Shown here: positions 23,812 through 31,780 of the stretch, one piece after another
Position numbering within the stretch: the stretch's first letter is position 1
Layout: every line of letters begins with the position of its first letter
NCBI GenBank assembly: GCA_025464005.1
Contig: JAODBO010000017.1
Span: 1-32,235 of the forward strand
Length of the DNA: 32,235 nt
Source of the DNA: Acidimicrobiaceae bacterium
GTDB lineage: Bacteria > Actinomycetota > Acidimicrobiia > Acidimicrobiales > Bog-793
Reading direction: 5' to 3'
Notes under the pieces: model-generated
The model's input: the letters and a program-made list of their open reading frames with translations, nothing else
Told to the model about the DNA's origin: nothing
The model's database searches: none
Translations under genes and position numbers: made by a program

Positions 23812-24938
23812 GCCGCTACCGGTGCCGCTCGTGCGCGAGCGAGTACGCGCTCGACGAGCGCGCGTGGCGCTGCCGGTGCGGCGGCGTCTTCGACCTGCTC
23901 TTCGAGCCTGCGGACGACGCGTTCGCGGAGCTCGACGGCCAGCCGTGGTCGCTCTGGCGCTACCGCAAGGCGCTGCCCTTCTCCCGATCGGCGACCGGCT
24001 GGGAGCAGGTGACGCTCGGCGAGGGGGCGACCCCGCTCGTCCCTGGGGGCGAGAATCTGCTCTTCAAGCTCGACTTCTTGATGCCGAGCCTCTCGTTCAA
24101 GGACCGCGGCTCGGTCGTGCTCGTCGCGAAGGCGGCCGAGCTCGGCGTCAAACGGCTCGTCGCCGACAGCAGCGGCAACGCGGGCACTTCGATCGCGGCG
24201 TACGCGACGCGCGCGGGTATCGAGGCCGAGGTGTTCGTGCCGGCAGCCACCTCGGAGAAGAAGGTGGCACAGCTACGCGGCTACGGGGCCACCGTGCGTC
24301 GCGTCGAGGGGACACGAGCCGACGCAGCGGCGGCGGCGATCGACCGGGTGGAGACGACCGGCTCGTTCTACGCGAGCCACGTCTACAACCCGCTGTTCCA
24401 CCAGGGCACGAAGACGTTCGCGTTCGAGCTGTGGGAGCAGCTCGGCCGGAGCCTTCCACACACCGTCGTGCTGCCGGCGGGCAACGGGACGCTCCTCGTG
24501 GGCGCGAGCTTGGGCTTTGCCGAGCTCGTCGCAGCCGGGCTCACCGAACGGCTGCCCCGATTGGTGGCGGTCCAGGCGGAGAGGTGCGCGCCGCTCGCAC
24601 GTGCGTGGCGCCTCGAGCATCACCTCGAGGCCGGCGACGTCGCGCCCGGCCCGCCACAGGAGACGGCGGCCGAGGGGATCGCGATCGCAGAGCCACCCCG
24701 GTTGCGCCAGATGCTCGAGATCGTCGACCAGAGCGATGGCGAGGTGGTGACCGCCTCGGAGGACGGCATCGCCGAGGCACGCCGTGAGCTCGCCGCTCGC
24801 GGAATCGATGTCGAGCCGACGGCCGCCGCTGCGTACGCGGGCTGGCGGGAGTGGACCGGCGCCAAGGGCGCGCCGTCTACCGTCATCGCGCTCACCGGGG
24901 CAGGGCTGAAGTCGCCGTTCGCCCCGACTGCCGGCTGA
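23808..24938 (+). CDS. Threonine-synthase-like PLP-dependent lyase
   Basis: 376 residues from GTG 23808, overlapping the CoA-transferase stop (GTGA). An N-terminal zinc ribbon (CRSCASEY, then CRCGGVF at residues 4-28) is followed by a fold-type II PLP domain: Schiff-base Lys98 in LSFKDRGS, phosphate/cofactor loop SSGNAGTSIAAY at about 122-133, and GNGTLLVG and a final ALTGAGLKSP. This is the layout of actinobacterial threonine synthase, which makes threonine from O-phosphohomoserine. Its fixed place in a mesaconate operon, and a housekeeping threonine synthase probably encoded elsewhere, suggest a catabolic beta/gamma-elimination or an epimerising role on a related amino acid. That is inference. 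Confidence 0.85.
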   Translation: MSRYRCRSCASEYALDERAWRCRCGGVFDLLFEPADDAFAELDGQPWSLWRYRKALPFSRSATGWEQVTLGEGATPLVPGGENLLFKLDFLMPSLSFKDRGSVVLVAKAAELGVKRLVADSSGNAGTSIAAYATRAGIEAEVFVPAATSEKKVAQLRGYGATVRRVEGTRADAAAAAIDRVETTGSFYASHVYNPLFHQGTKTFAFELWEQLGRSLPHTVVLPAGNGTLLVGASLGFAELVAAGLTERLPRLVAVQAERCAPLARAWRLEHHLEAGDVAPGPPQETAAEGIAIAEPPRLRQMLEIVDQSDGEVVTASEDGIAEARRELAARGIDVEPTAAAAYAGWREWTGAKGAPSTVIALTGAGLKSPFAPTAG

Positions 24939-25126
24939 TCGATCGGGGCGCGCTCGCCAGCTCAGGAGGGTCTGGCCGACCGGCGGTGCGCGCGTTATCG
25001 TCTATAGAATCCGCCGGGTCGATCCAGCTTCCGACACGCGCGGGCAGCGCCGGAGTACTCGGCACACCGCAGTATCTGCAGTCTCCGAAATCGTCGCGAC
25101 ACCTAGCAGGAAGAGACCGGGTCCTA

Positions 25127-25837
25127 GTGCGAGTCTTTGACACCAACTGGATGCAGATCGAGCAGTACCTGCAGAACGACGACAGGATCGTCCTCCCGAC
25201 CGGCTCGACCGAGCAGCACGGGTACCTGTCGCTCGGTACGGACGCCATCCTCGCGGAGCGCGTCGCAGTGGAAGCGGCCGAGCCGCTCGGGGTGCCGGTG
25301 CTCCCGGCGATCCCCTTCGGGCTGGCCCCGTACTTCGCCTCCTATCCCGGCTCCATGAGCCTGCGCATGAGCACCTACATCGAGGTGGTGCGGGACCTGT
25401 TGGATGGCCTCGAGTCACAAGGCTTTCGCCGGATCGCGATCGTCAACGGCCACGGGGGCAACTCGCCGATCGCCGGACTGCTGCGCGAATGGGTCTGCCG
25501 GTCCCGCCCGTACCAGATGCAGGTGCTCTTCCACAGCTGGTACAACGCGCCACGCACTGCGGCCGCGGCTGACCAGTTCGACAAGGACCAGATGCACGGC
25601 GCATGGGTCGAGAACTTCGCATGGACTCGAGTGCCGGGAGTGGAGGTCCCCTCGGGCTCGAGGCCCGTGGTCGCCCGTGAGCTCATCGGGAACCTCGATG
25701 CAGCCTCGATCCGCCAGCTTGCGCCGGACGGCACGATGGGCGGGGCCTACCAGCGATCGGACGAAGACATGCAGGTCGTGTGGGACGCGGGCGTCGCCGA
25801 GGTCCGTGAGCTGATCGAGAAGGGTTGGGTGTCATGA
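25127..25837 (+). CDS. Creatininase-family amidohydrolase
   Basis: 236 residues from GTG 25127; the nearest purine-rich site (AGGAAGAG, 25108-25115) is somewhat distant. Metal-binding motifs of the family: TGSTEQHGYLSLGTD (residues 25-39; Glu29, His31, Asp39), VNGHGGNSPIAGLL and MHGAWVEN with the late Glu. The usual EQHGPHLPLGTD loop is one residue shorter and lacks the PH pair. The family opens cyclic amides or hydrolyses creatinine, formamides and similar C-N bonds. A TATAGA box lies at 25003-25008, but I see no matching -35. Its stop overlaps the following SDR start (ATGA). Confidence 0.85.
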   Translation: MRVFDTNWMQIEQYLQNDDRIVLPTGSTEQHGYLSLGTDAILAERVAVEAAEPLGVPVLPAIPFGLAPYFASYPGSMSLRMSTYIEVVRDLLDGLESQGFRRIAIVNGHGGNSPIAGLLREWVCRSRPYQMQVLFHSWYNAPRTAAAADQFDKDQMHGAWVENFAWTRVPGVEVPSGSRPVVARELIGNLDAASIRQLAPDGTMGGAYQRSDEDMQVVWDAGVAEVRELIEKGWVS

Positions 25838-26535
25838 GCTCGTCACTTGCTGGCAAGGTCGCCGTCGTGACCGGTACGGCTCACGGCATCGGGGCGACGA
25901 TCGCCAAGTTCTTGGAGGCGGACGGTGCGGAGGTGCACGGCGTCGACAAGGACACGGTCGACCTGACCGACTCCGCCGCGGTCGGGGCATTCATTGCTGG
26001 GATCGGCGACGTCGACATCTTGGTCAACAATGCCGGTGGCGTCTGCGGGCAGGTGGGCCGCCCGCTCGAGGAGATCTCGGACGAGGACTGGCGCCAGGTG
26101 GTGGATGCCAACCTGACGAGCACGTTCAACTGCACGCGCGCCGTCGTGCCCGGCATGAAGCAGCGTGGAGGGGGCCGGATCGTCAATATCTCGTCCGGCG
26201 CGGGACGCAGCGTCAGCCTGACGGGCATACAGGCCTACGCGAGCGCGAAAGCCGGCCAGATCGCCTTCACCCGCCAGATGGCGCACGAGCTCGGCCGCCA
26301 CGGCATCACCGTCAACTGCATCGCTCCCGGCTTCGTGCTCTCGAATCCGACGACGATCGCGCAGTGGGAGAGCTACGGCGACGAGGGCCAGAAGAAGCTC
26401 GTCGAGGCCATCGCCGTGCGTCGGCTCGGCCAGCCGGAGGACATCGCGAACGGCGTCAGGTTCTTCGTATCGCCCGACGCGTCCTGGGTCAGTGGCCAGA
26501 CGCTATCGATCGATGGTGGACATGCTCTCTTTTGA
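25834..26535 (+). CDS. SDR-family NAD(P)-dependent oxidoreductase
   Basis: 233 residues from ATG 25834. Cofactor loop TGTAHGIG (about 12-19), a short GVDKDTVDLTD in place of the usual strand two end, NNAGG at about 69, catalytic IVNISSGAGRS with YASAKAG about 18 residues on, and PGFVLSNPTT. Shorter than the 245-260 usual for the family because the segment after strand two is compact, as in some sugar/alcohol dehydrogenases of the 3-oxoacyl-ACP reductase type. Substrate unknown. It overlaps the creatininase stop and the M20 peptidase start by 14 bp, so it is part of the same message. Confidence 0.88.
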   Translation: MSSSLAGKVAVVTGTAHGIGATIAKFLEADGAEVHGVDKDTVDLTDSAAVGAFIAGIGDVDILVNNAGGVCGQVGRPLEEISDEDWRQVVDANLTSTFNCTRAVVPGMKQRGGGRIVNISSGAGRSVSLTGIQAYASAKAGQIAFTRQMAHELGRHGITVNCIAPGFVLSNPTTIAQWESYGDEGQKKLVEAIAVRRLGQPEDIANGVRFFVSPDASWVSGQTLSIDGGHALF

Positions 26536-27889
26536 GCTGACGGACGAGCAGTACGTCGCCGAGCTGGCGGGCTATGTGGCGATACCGAGCGTGAGTCGGG
26601 ACGCCACGGCGGCCACGATGCGCGAAGCCGCCGACTGGCTGGCGGCCCAGCTGGAGTTCGCCGGCGCGAGGGTCGAGGAGACAGAAGGCCACCCGGTCGT
26701 GCGCGGTGAATGGCTCGGCGCCCCAGGGGCTCCGACGATCCTCGTCTACGGCCACTACGACGTCCAGCCGACCGGCGACCCGTCGGAGTGGACGACCCCG
26801 CCGTTCGAGCTGATCGTCGACGGCGACGTCATGCGCGGCAGGGGAGCGACCGACGACAAGGGTCCGGTGTTCATCGTGTTGAAGGTGGCGCAGGCGTTCA
26901 TGGCCCAGGAGGGGGCGCTGCCTCTGAACGTGAAGTTCCTCTTCGAGGGTGAAGAGGAGATCGGCAGCCCACACCTTCCTACATACGTCGAGCGACACAC
27001 CGACGATCTCGCGGCCGACCTCGTGATCTCGGCGGACGGCGCGATGTGGCGTGCCAGCGAGCCCTCCCTCTCGCTCGCGTCGAAGGGGCTCGTCACGATG
27101 AACATAGAGGTCGTCGGCGCCAACGACGACCTGCATTCGGGCCGCTATGGCGGTACGGTCGCCAACCCGATGCATGCGCTCGCGCAGATCCTCGCGAGCA
27201 TGCACACCGACGACGGTGGGGTCGCGGTAGACGGTTTTTACGACGGGATTCCCGAGCTGAGCGACGAACGGCGCAAGGAGCTCGCTGCGGTGCCGTTCGA
27301 CGACGACGAGTGGGCCGAGCGGCTCGGCCTCGACGAGCTGCACGGCGAGCCCGGCTTCACGACGATCGAGCGGCTGTGGGAGCGCCCGACGCTCGAGATC
27401 AACGGATGGAAGGGCGGCGGGAAGTACACTGTCATCCCGCACCTCGCGACGGCACACATCTCCTGTCGGCTCGTGCCGGGCCAGGATCCGGAGCGGGTGA
27501 TCCAGTCGATCGTGGACCACGTGGCGGCGCAGCGCGTGCCGGGCGTGCGAGCGAGCGTCGTCGTCGACTATGCCGCCGTGCCGGCGTACACGATCCCGGC
27601 GAGCCATCCGGCGATCCGGGCGGCGACGGCCGCGCTCGAGCACGTCTACCCGGACGAGGAAGTGCTGCTCGCCTGCATCGCCGGTACCTTGCCGGCCACC
27701 GCACTGTTCGAGAGGACGATCGGCGCGAAGACGCTGTTCTTCTCGTTCTCCATCTCCGACGAGCGGTTGCACGCACCGAACGAGTACATGCGGATCCGGC
27801 GTCTTCGCGAAGGCATGCGCGCCTGGGAGCACCTCTGGCGCCTGCTCGCGGACGGCCCACACCGGCTGGCGAAGGTGGATTCGCCGTGA
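26522..27889 (+). CDS. M20-family metallopeptidase (CNDP-like dipeptidase/deacylase)
   Basis: 455 residues from ATG 26522 (MLSFELTDEQYVAEL); ATG 26513 is a close alternative. Two-zinc peptidase of the M20 group: His78 and Asp80 in YGHYDVQP, bridging Asp111 in GRGATDDKGP, catalytic Glu pair in FEGEEEIGS (145-146), the lid dimerisation domain with NDDLHSGRYGG, and the last ligand His in SDERLHAPNEY. No signal peptide, so cytoplasmic. M20 proteins of this branch cut dipeptides such as carnosine analogues or remove acyl groups. It follows the SDR and its stop overlaps the dipeptidase-like gene start by GTGA. Confidence 0.92.
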   Translation: MLSFELTDEQYVAELAGYVAIPSVSRDATAATMREAADWLAAQLEFAGARVEETEGHPVVRGEWLGAPGAPTILVYGHYDVQPTGDPSEWTTPPFELIVDGDVMRGRGATDDKGPVFIVLKVAQAFMAQEGALPLNVKFLFEGEEEIGSPHLPTYVERHTDDLAADLVISADGAMWRASEPSLSLASKGLVTMNIEVVGANDDLHSGRYGGTVANPMHALAQILASMHTDDGGVAVDGFYDGIPELSDERRKELAAVPFDDDEWAERLGLDELHGEPGFTTIERLWERPTLEINGWKGGGKYTVIPHLATAHISCRLVPGQDPERVIQSIVDHVAAQRVPGVRASVVVDYAAVPAYTIPASHPAIRAATAALEHVYPDEEVLLACIAGTLPATALFERTIGAKTLFFSFSISDERLHAPNEYMRIRRLREGMRAWEHLWRLLADGPHRLAKVDSP

Positions 27890-29136
27890 GCGAAGCCGGC
27901 GCGGACGGAACTGACCGTGGGTCGGCGAGCTCCGCGCGGCCGCGCCGGCCGCCGTCGAGCTATAGCGCGTACTCCTACCTGAGCCCGGGCGAGGACTTCC
28001 GCACGTTCGAGCTCGCGGCGGAGTTCGGGCGGGTTCCTGCCTATGTGGGCGACCTGACCCCCGACGAGGTCGAGCGGGCGAGGTCGCTGCTCGAGTCGAG
28101 CATCGTCATCAGCCTCCACGACCACCCGGTGCGCTTCCCTCATCGGATGGAGGAGACGCCCGAGTACAACCGGACGGGCCGCCAGCACGCGGCCTATGCA
28201 GGCCTGGCGGCTTCGGGGATGACCGTCGTGTTCGACAACATGATGGACGGCACGGCGTGCGTCACCGGCAACGCCCCGTGGCGTTGGACCGACATCATCA
28301 CCGATCTCGGCATGCGCCAGGCGGACATCGCGCACCAGGACGAGATCGTCGTGGTGCGGACCCTCTCGGACATCGAGGACGTGCACAGGAGCGGGAAGGT
28401 CGGCCTGGTCTTCGGCCTCGAGGCGGCGACCCCGATCGAGAACGAGATCGACCGGCTCGACGTGCTCTACGGCCTCGGCGTCCGCCAGATCGGCATCGCC
28501 TACTCCGACGCGAACGCGCTCGGCAGCGGTCTGAACGAGCCGACCGACGCCGGCCTCACCGCCTTCGGCCACCGGGCGGTGACCCGGATGAACAAGCTCG
28601 GTCTCGCCATCGACGTATCCCACTCTTCGGACCAGACGAGCCTCGACGTGTGCCGCCAGAGCAGCCGGCCGGTGCTCATGACCCACGCCGGCGCGCGAGG
28701 GGTCTGGGACTCGCCGCGGATGAAGCCCGACGACGTGCTGCGGGCGATCGCGGATACGGGCGGCGTCATCGGCATGTCTGCCGCGCCGCACACCACGTTG
28801 TCCGCGGCACACCCTGAGCACAGCATCCACTCGGTCATGGACCACTTCCGATACTGCGCGGAGCTCGTCGGCATCGAGCACGTCGCCTTCGGCCCGGACA
28901 CCTTGTATGGCGACCACGTCCAGCTCCATCAGGTGTTCGCCCACATGCTCAGCCTCCCGGCGCCGGGCATCGGCCCGTCGTTCCCGAGGGTCGCCTACGT
29001 CGACGGCCTTGAGAACCCCACCGAGAACTTCCCGAACATCTGCGGTTGGCTCGTCCACCACGGCTTCAGCGACGACGAGATTCGCGCCGTTCTCGGCGGC
29101 AACATCCTCCGTGCGCTCGAGGCGACGTGGGTGTAA
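27886..29136 (+). CDS. M19 membrane-dipeptidase-like metallohydrolase
   Basis: 416 residues from GTG 27886. After a disordered start rich in Ser/Arg/Pro it shows the M19 barrel: SLHDHPVRFP (about 88-97), FGLEAATPIENE with the bridging Glu, GLAIDVSHSSDQTS and MTHAGARGVW with two His ligands, and FGPDTLYGDHV for the late Asp. Where the family normally has D-G-H-x-D, this protein has L-H-D-H, an H-x-H pair, so metal binding differs. No signal peptide or lipobox, so it is a cytoplasmic relative that would cut dipeptides or cyclic dipeptide-like amides. Coupled to the M20 gene upstream. Confidence 0.85.
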   Translation: MSEAGADGTDRGSASSARPRRPPSSYSAYSYLSPGEDFRTFELAAEFGRVPAYVGDLTPDEVERARSLLESSIVISLHDHPVRFPHRMEETPEYNRTGRQHAAYAGLAASGMTVVFDNMMDGTACVTGNAPWRWTDIITDLGMRQADIAHQDEIVVVRTLSDIEDVHRSGKVGLVFGLEAATPIENEIDRLDVLYGLGVRQIGIAYSDANALGSGLNEPTDAGLTAFGHRAVTRMNKLGLAIDVSHSSDQTSLDVCRQSSRPVLMTHAGARGVWDSPRMKPDDVLRAIADTGGVIGMSAAPHTTLSAAHPEHSIHSVMDHFRYCAELVGIEHVAFGPDTLYGDHVQLHQVFAHMLSLPAPGIGPSFPRVAYVDGLENPTENFPNICGWLVHHGFSDDEIRAVLGGNILRALEATWV

Positions 29137-29161
29137 CACACGAGCTGGCGGAGCCGAGTCG

Positions 29162-30865
29162 TTGACGGCCGAAGAGGCGCGTACTGATCTCGAACGGCTG
29201 AGCGTCGAGTTCTTCGAGGTCCAGAACACCGCTGATCCCCTCAGCGCCACGCTGCTCGGCGTAGGTGGCTACGACGCGCTCCTGCCGGACCTGAGCCGTG
29301 AAGGCTCGCACCGAGACGCCGCGCGCTTCTCGGGTATCGAGCAGCGCCTCGCCGCGATCGACCGGAACCTGCTCGACGAGGCCGGCCAGGTCAACCACGC
29401 GGTGCTCGGGCGCCTCGCGTGGGGCGCGCGATCGGACCTCGAGCACGGCCTGTGGGAGGCGAACGTCTCGGGCGAGGGCTACGCGTCGCCGCAGTCCATG
29501 ATCTTCATGTGCGTGCCGGCCGCTGTCGTCAGCGACGCCGCCGCGTCGCAGTCCTACCTGACGCGTCTCGGTAGCCTCGGCGGGCTGTTCGACGCGATCG
29601 CCGAGCGTTATGGCGAGGCCACGAGCGAAGGGCGCCTGCCGACCGCGGCGGGCGTCCGCCAGGCGATCGAACAGCTGGCGGGCCATCTCGCGTTGCCGAT
29701 CTCCGAGGACACCCTGGCCCGGCCGATCGTCTCGGGGGCGATCGACGCCGAGGCCTTGGCCGTCGAGGCCCAGGCCATCGTCGCAAAGAGCGTGCGTCCG
29801 GCGATGGAGCGCCTCCTCGCCCGGCTACGTGACGACCTGCTGCCTGTGGCTCGTGGTGACAACGAAGTCGGCATCCGCTTCGTCCCCGGAGGTGAGGAGG
29901 GGTACCGGGCGGCGGTACGCAGGCACACGACGACCGAGCTCACCCCCGAGGAGATCCACCAGATCGGACTCGACTGCATCGCGGAGCTCCAACTCGAGTG
30001 GGCGGATCTCGGCGAGAAGGTGCTCGGCACGAGGGACGTTCCGAGCATCCTCGGCCGCCTGCGCGAGGATCGCTCGCTCCGCTTTTCCGACTCGGCGGCG
30101 ATCGTCACGATGGTGGACGACGCGCTGCGCCGAGCCGAGCAGGCCCGCGACGAGTGGTTCCCGGCGTACAGCATCGCCGAGTGCGTCATCGAGGAGATCA
30201 ACCCGATCGAAGCGGGCAGCGCGGCGCTCGCGCACTACCGCCCGCCGGCTGCGGACGGGTCACGGCCCGGCGCGCACTGCGTGCTGACGACCAACCCCGG
30301 CGAGCGCTTCACCTATGAGTACGAGGCGCTCGCCTTCCACGAGAGCACCCCCGGCCACCACCTGCAGATCGCCTCGGCGCAGACGCTCGTCGACCTTCCG
30401 ACCTACCGCAGGTTCCTCGACGCGCAGGTCTGCGGCTATGTGGAGGGCTGGGGCCTGTACTGCGAGCGCCTCGCGGACGAGATGGGGCTGTACAGCTCCG
30501 ACGTCGCGAGGCTCGGCATGCTGTCGTTCGACTCGCTGCGAGCGTGCCGGCTCGTCGTCGACACCGGCATGCACCACCTCGGCTGGTCGCGCCAGAAGGC
30601 GGCGAAGTACATGTGGGACCACACCGCCACGACCGTGGGGAACATCTCGAACGAGGTCGTCCGCTACATCGGATGGCCCGGACAGGCGCTCGCCTACATG
30701 ATCGGCCGGCGCGAGATCCGGCGCCTGCGGGCGCTCGGCGAGGAGCGGCTCGGCAGCCGGTTCGATATCCGCGCCTTCCACGGCACCGTCCTCGGCAGCG
30801 GGGCGGTCCCCCTCGACGTCCTCGACCAGCTCGTGACGCGTTGGATCGACGCGGCGAGCGCGTGA
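29162..30865 (+). CDS. DUF885 family zinc hydrolase
   Basis: 567 residues from TTG 29162 (GGCGGAG upstream; 25 bp after the dipeptidase stop). DUF885 proteins are helical metallopeptidase-like enzymes. The key segment is YEALAFHESTPGHHLQIA (about 394-411) with the H-E-x-x-P-G-H-H motif, followed by CGYVEGWGLYCERLADEMG (about 427-445), whose Glu supplies the third ligand, and a C-terminal WPGQALAYMIGRREIRRLR. Length is typical. No signal peptide, so cytoplasmic. The family is implicated in peptide or amide cleavage, but substrates are hardly known. It continues the hydrolase run of this strand. Confidence 0.88.
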   Translation: MTAEEARTDLERLSVEFFEVQNTADPLSATLLGVGGYDALLPDLSREGSHRDAARFSGIEQRLAAIDRNLLDEAGQVNHAVLGRLAWGARSDLEHGLWEANVSGEGYASPQSMIFMCVPAAVVSDAAASQSYLTRLGSLGGLFDAIAERYGEATSEGRLPTAAGVRQAIEQLAGHLALPISEDTLARPIVSGAIDAEALAVEAQAIVAKSVRPAMERLLARLRDDLLPVARGDNEVGIRFVPGGEEGYRAAVRRHTTTELTPEEIHQIGLDCIAELQLEWADLGEKVLGTRDVPSILGRLREDRSLRFSDSAAIVTMVDDALRRAEQARDEWFPAYSIAECVIEEINPIEAGSAALAHYRPPAADGSRPGAHCVLTTNPGERFTYEYEALAFHESTPGHHLQIASAQTLVDLPTYRRFLDAQVCGYVEGWGLYCERLADEMGLYSSDVARLGMLSFDSLRACRLVVDTGMHHLGWSRQKAAKYMWDHTATTVGNISNEVVRYIGWPGQALAYMIGRREIRRLRALGEERLGSRFDIRAFHGTVLGSGAVPLDVLDQLVTRWIDAASA

Positions 30866-30869
30866 GCAA

Positions 30870-30897
30870 GCTCGACCACACAGGCTCGACCACACAG
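30870..30897. repeat. Tandem 14-bp repeat
   Basis: GCTCGACCACACAG occurs twice without a gap or mismatch in the 49-bp space between the DUF885 gene and the first alpha/beta hydrolase. Probably slippage. Confidence 0.8.
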
Positions 30898-30914
30898 CTT
30901 CGGAAGGAGCGCAC

Positions 30915-31754
30915 ATGCGTGTGAAGGTGAACGACAACGAGCTCAATGTCGAGGTCCTCGGACCAGAAGGCGCGCCCGTGCTCATCGCGCACCACGGCGG
31001 CGGCGGCATCGGCTCGCTCGACGAGCCGAAGGCGACCTTCGGGCCGCTCGCGGACGAGCTCCGGGTCGTCGTGTTCGACGCGCGCGGCTGCGGGCGCAGT
31101 GAAGGCAAGCCGCCTTTCTCGCACGCGCAGTGGGCCGCCGACATCGACGGCCTTCGTGAGTGGATCGGCGCCGAGCAGATCATCGTGGCCGGAGGCTCCT
31201 ACGGCGGCTTCATCTCCATGGAGTACGCCATCGCCTATCCGGAGCGCACCCGAGCGATGATCCTTCGCGACACCTCGGCGGACCGGTCGTTCCTCGATCG
31301 GGCCTACGAGAACGCCCGCACCCAGACGCGCATCGAGATCAACTGGGAGAACTTCGACCGCTACTGGAGCGGGAACATCCCCGACGACGAGGACCTGAAG
31401 GCTCGCTGGGCGGACATCATCCCGCTGTACGACTTCGAGTACGACCCGGTCGTCTCGGCGGCCCGCGTTGAAGCGGGCATCTACCGCCACGAGGCGCACA
31501 ACTGGTGCTTCCAGCACAACATCGCGAACTACGACCTGCGCCCCGCACTCCCGGGCGTCACCTGCCCGACGTTGGTGACGGTCGGCCGCACCGACTGGGT
31601 GACGCCGGTCTCCTCCTCCGAGACGATCGCGTCGTTGGTCCCAGGCGCGAAGCTCGTCGTGTTCGAGAAGTCCGGCCATTCGCCGCAGTACGAGGAGTAC
31701 GACCTCTTCCAGCAGACGATGCGCGAGTTCCTCGCCAGCGTCCTCGCCAGCTAG
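30915..31754 (+). CDS. Alpha/beta hydrolase, S33 (proline iminopeptidase-like)
   Basis: 279 residues from ATG 30915 behind GGAAGGAG. Alpha/beta-hydrolase fold: the oxyanion HHGGGGIGS (about 26-34), DARGCGRS at 55-62, nucleophile Ser95 in GGSYGGF, acid Asp in TVGRTDWVTP and the base His in EKSGHSPQYE. A cap of about 80 residues lies between the Ser and Asp. Peptide or ester bond cleavage is expected, S33 peptidases removing N-terminal residues. First of two near-identical neighbours: the next copy differs at only 12 of the 151 residues that can be compared. Confidence 0.9.
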   Translation: MRVKVNDNELNVEVLGPEGAPVLIAHHGGGGIGSLDEPKATFGPLADELRVVVFDARGCGRSEGKPPFSHAQWAADIDGLREWIGAEQIIVAGGSYGGFISMEYAIAYPERTRAMILRDTSADRSFLDRAYENARTQTRIEINWENFDRYWSGNIPDDEDLKARWADIIPLYDFEYDPVVSAARVEAGIYRHEAHNWCFQHNIANYDLRPALPGVTCPTLVTVGRTDWVTPVSSSETIASLVPGAKLVVFEKSGHSPQYEEYDLFQQTMREFLASVLAS

Positions 31755-31780
31755 TCCGTCCCTCGAGAGGAGCACTCCCT

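Noticed and set aside
27646..29250. 534-residue minus-strand frame opposite the dipeptidase-like gene
   Set aside because: No domain or ribosome site; the plus strand carries coupled, motif-bearing genes.
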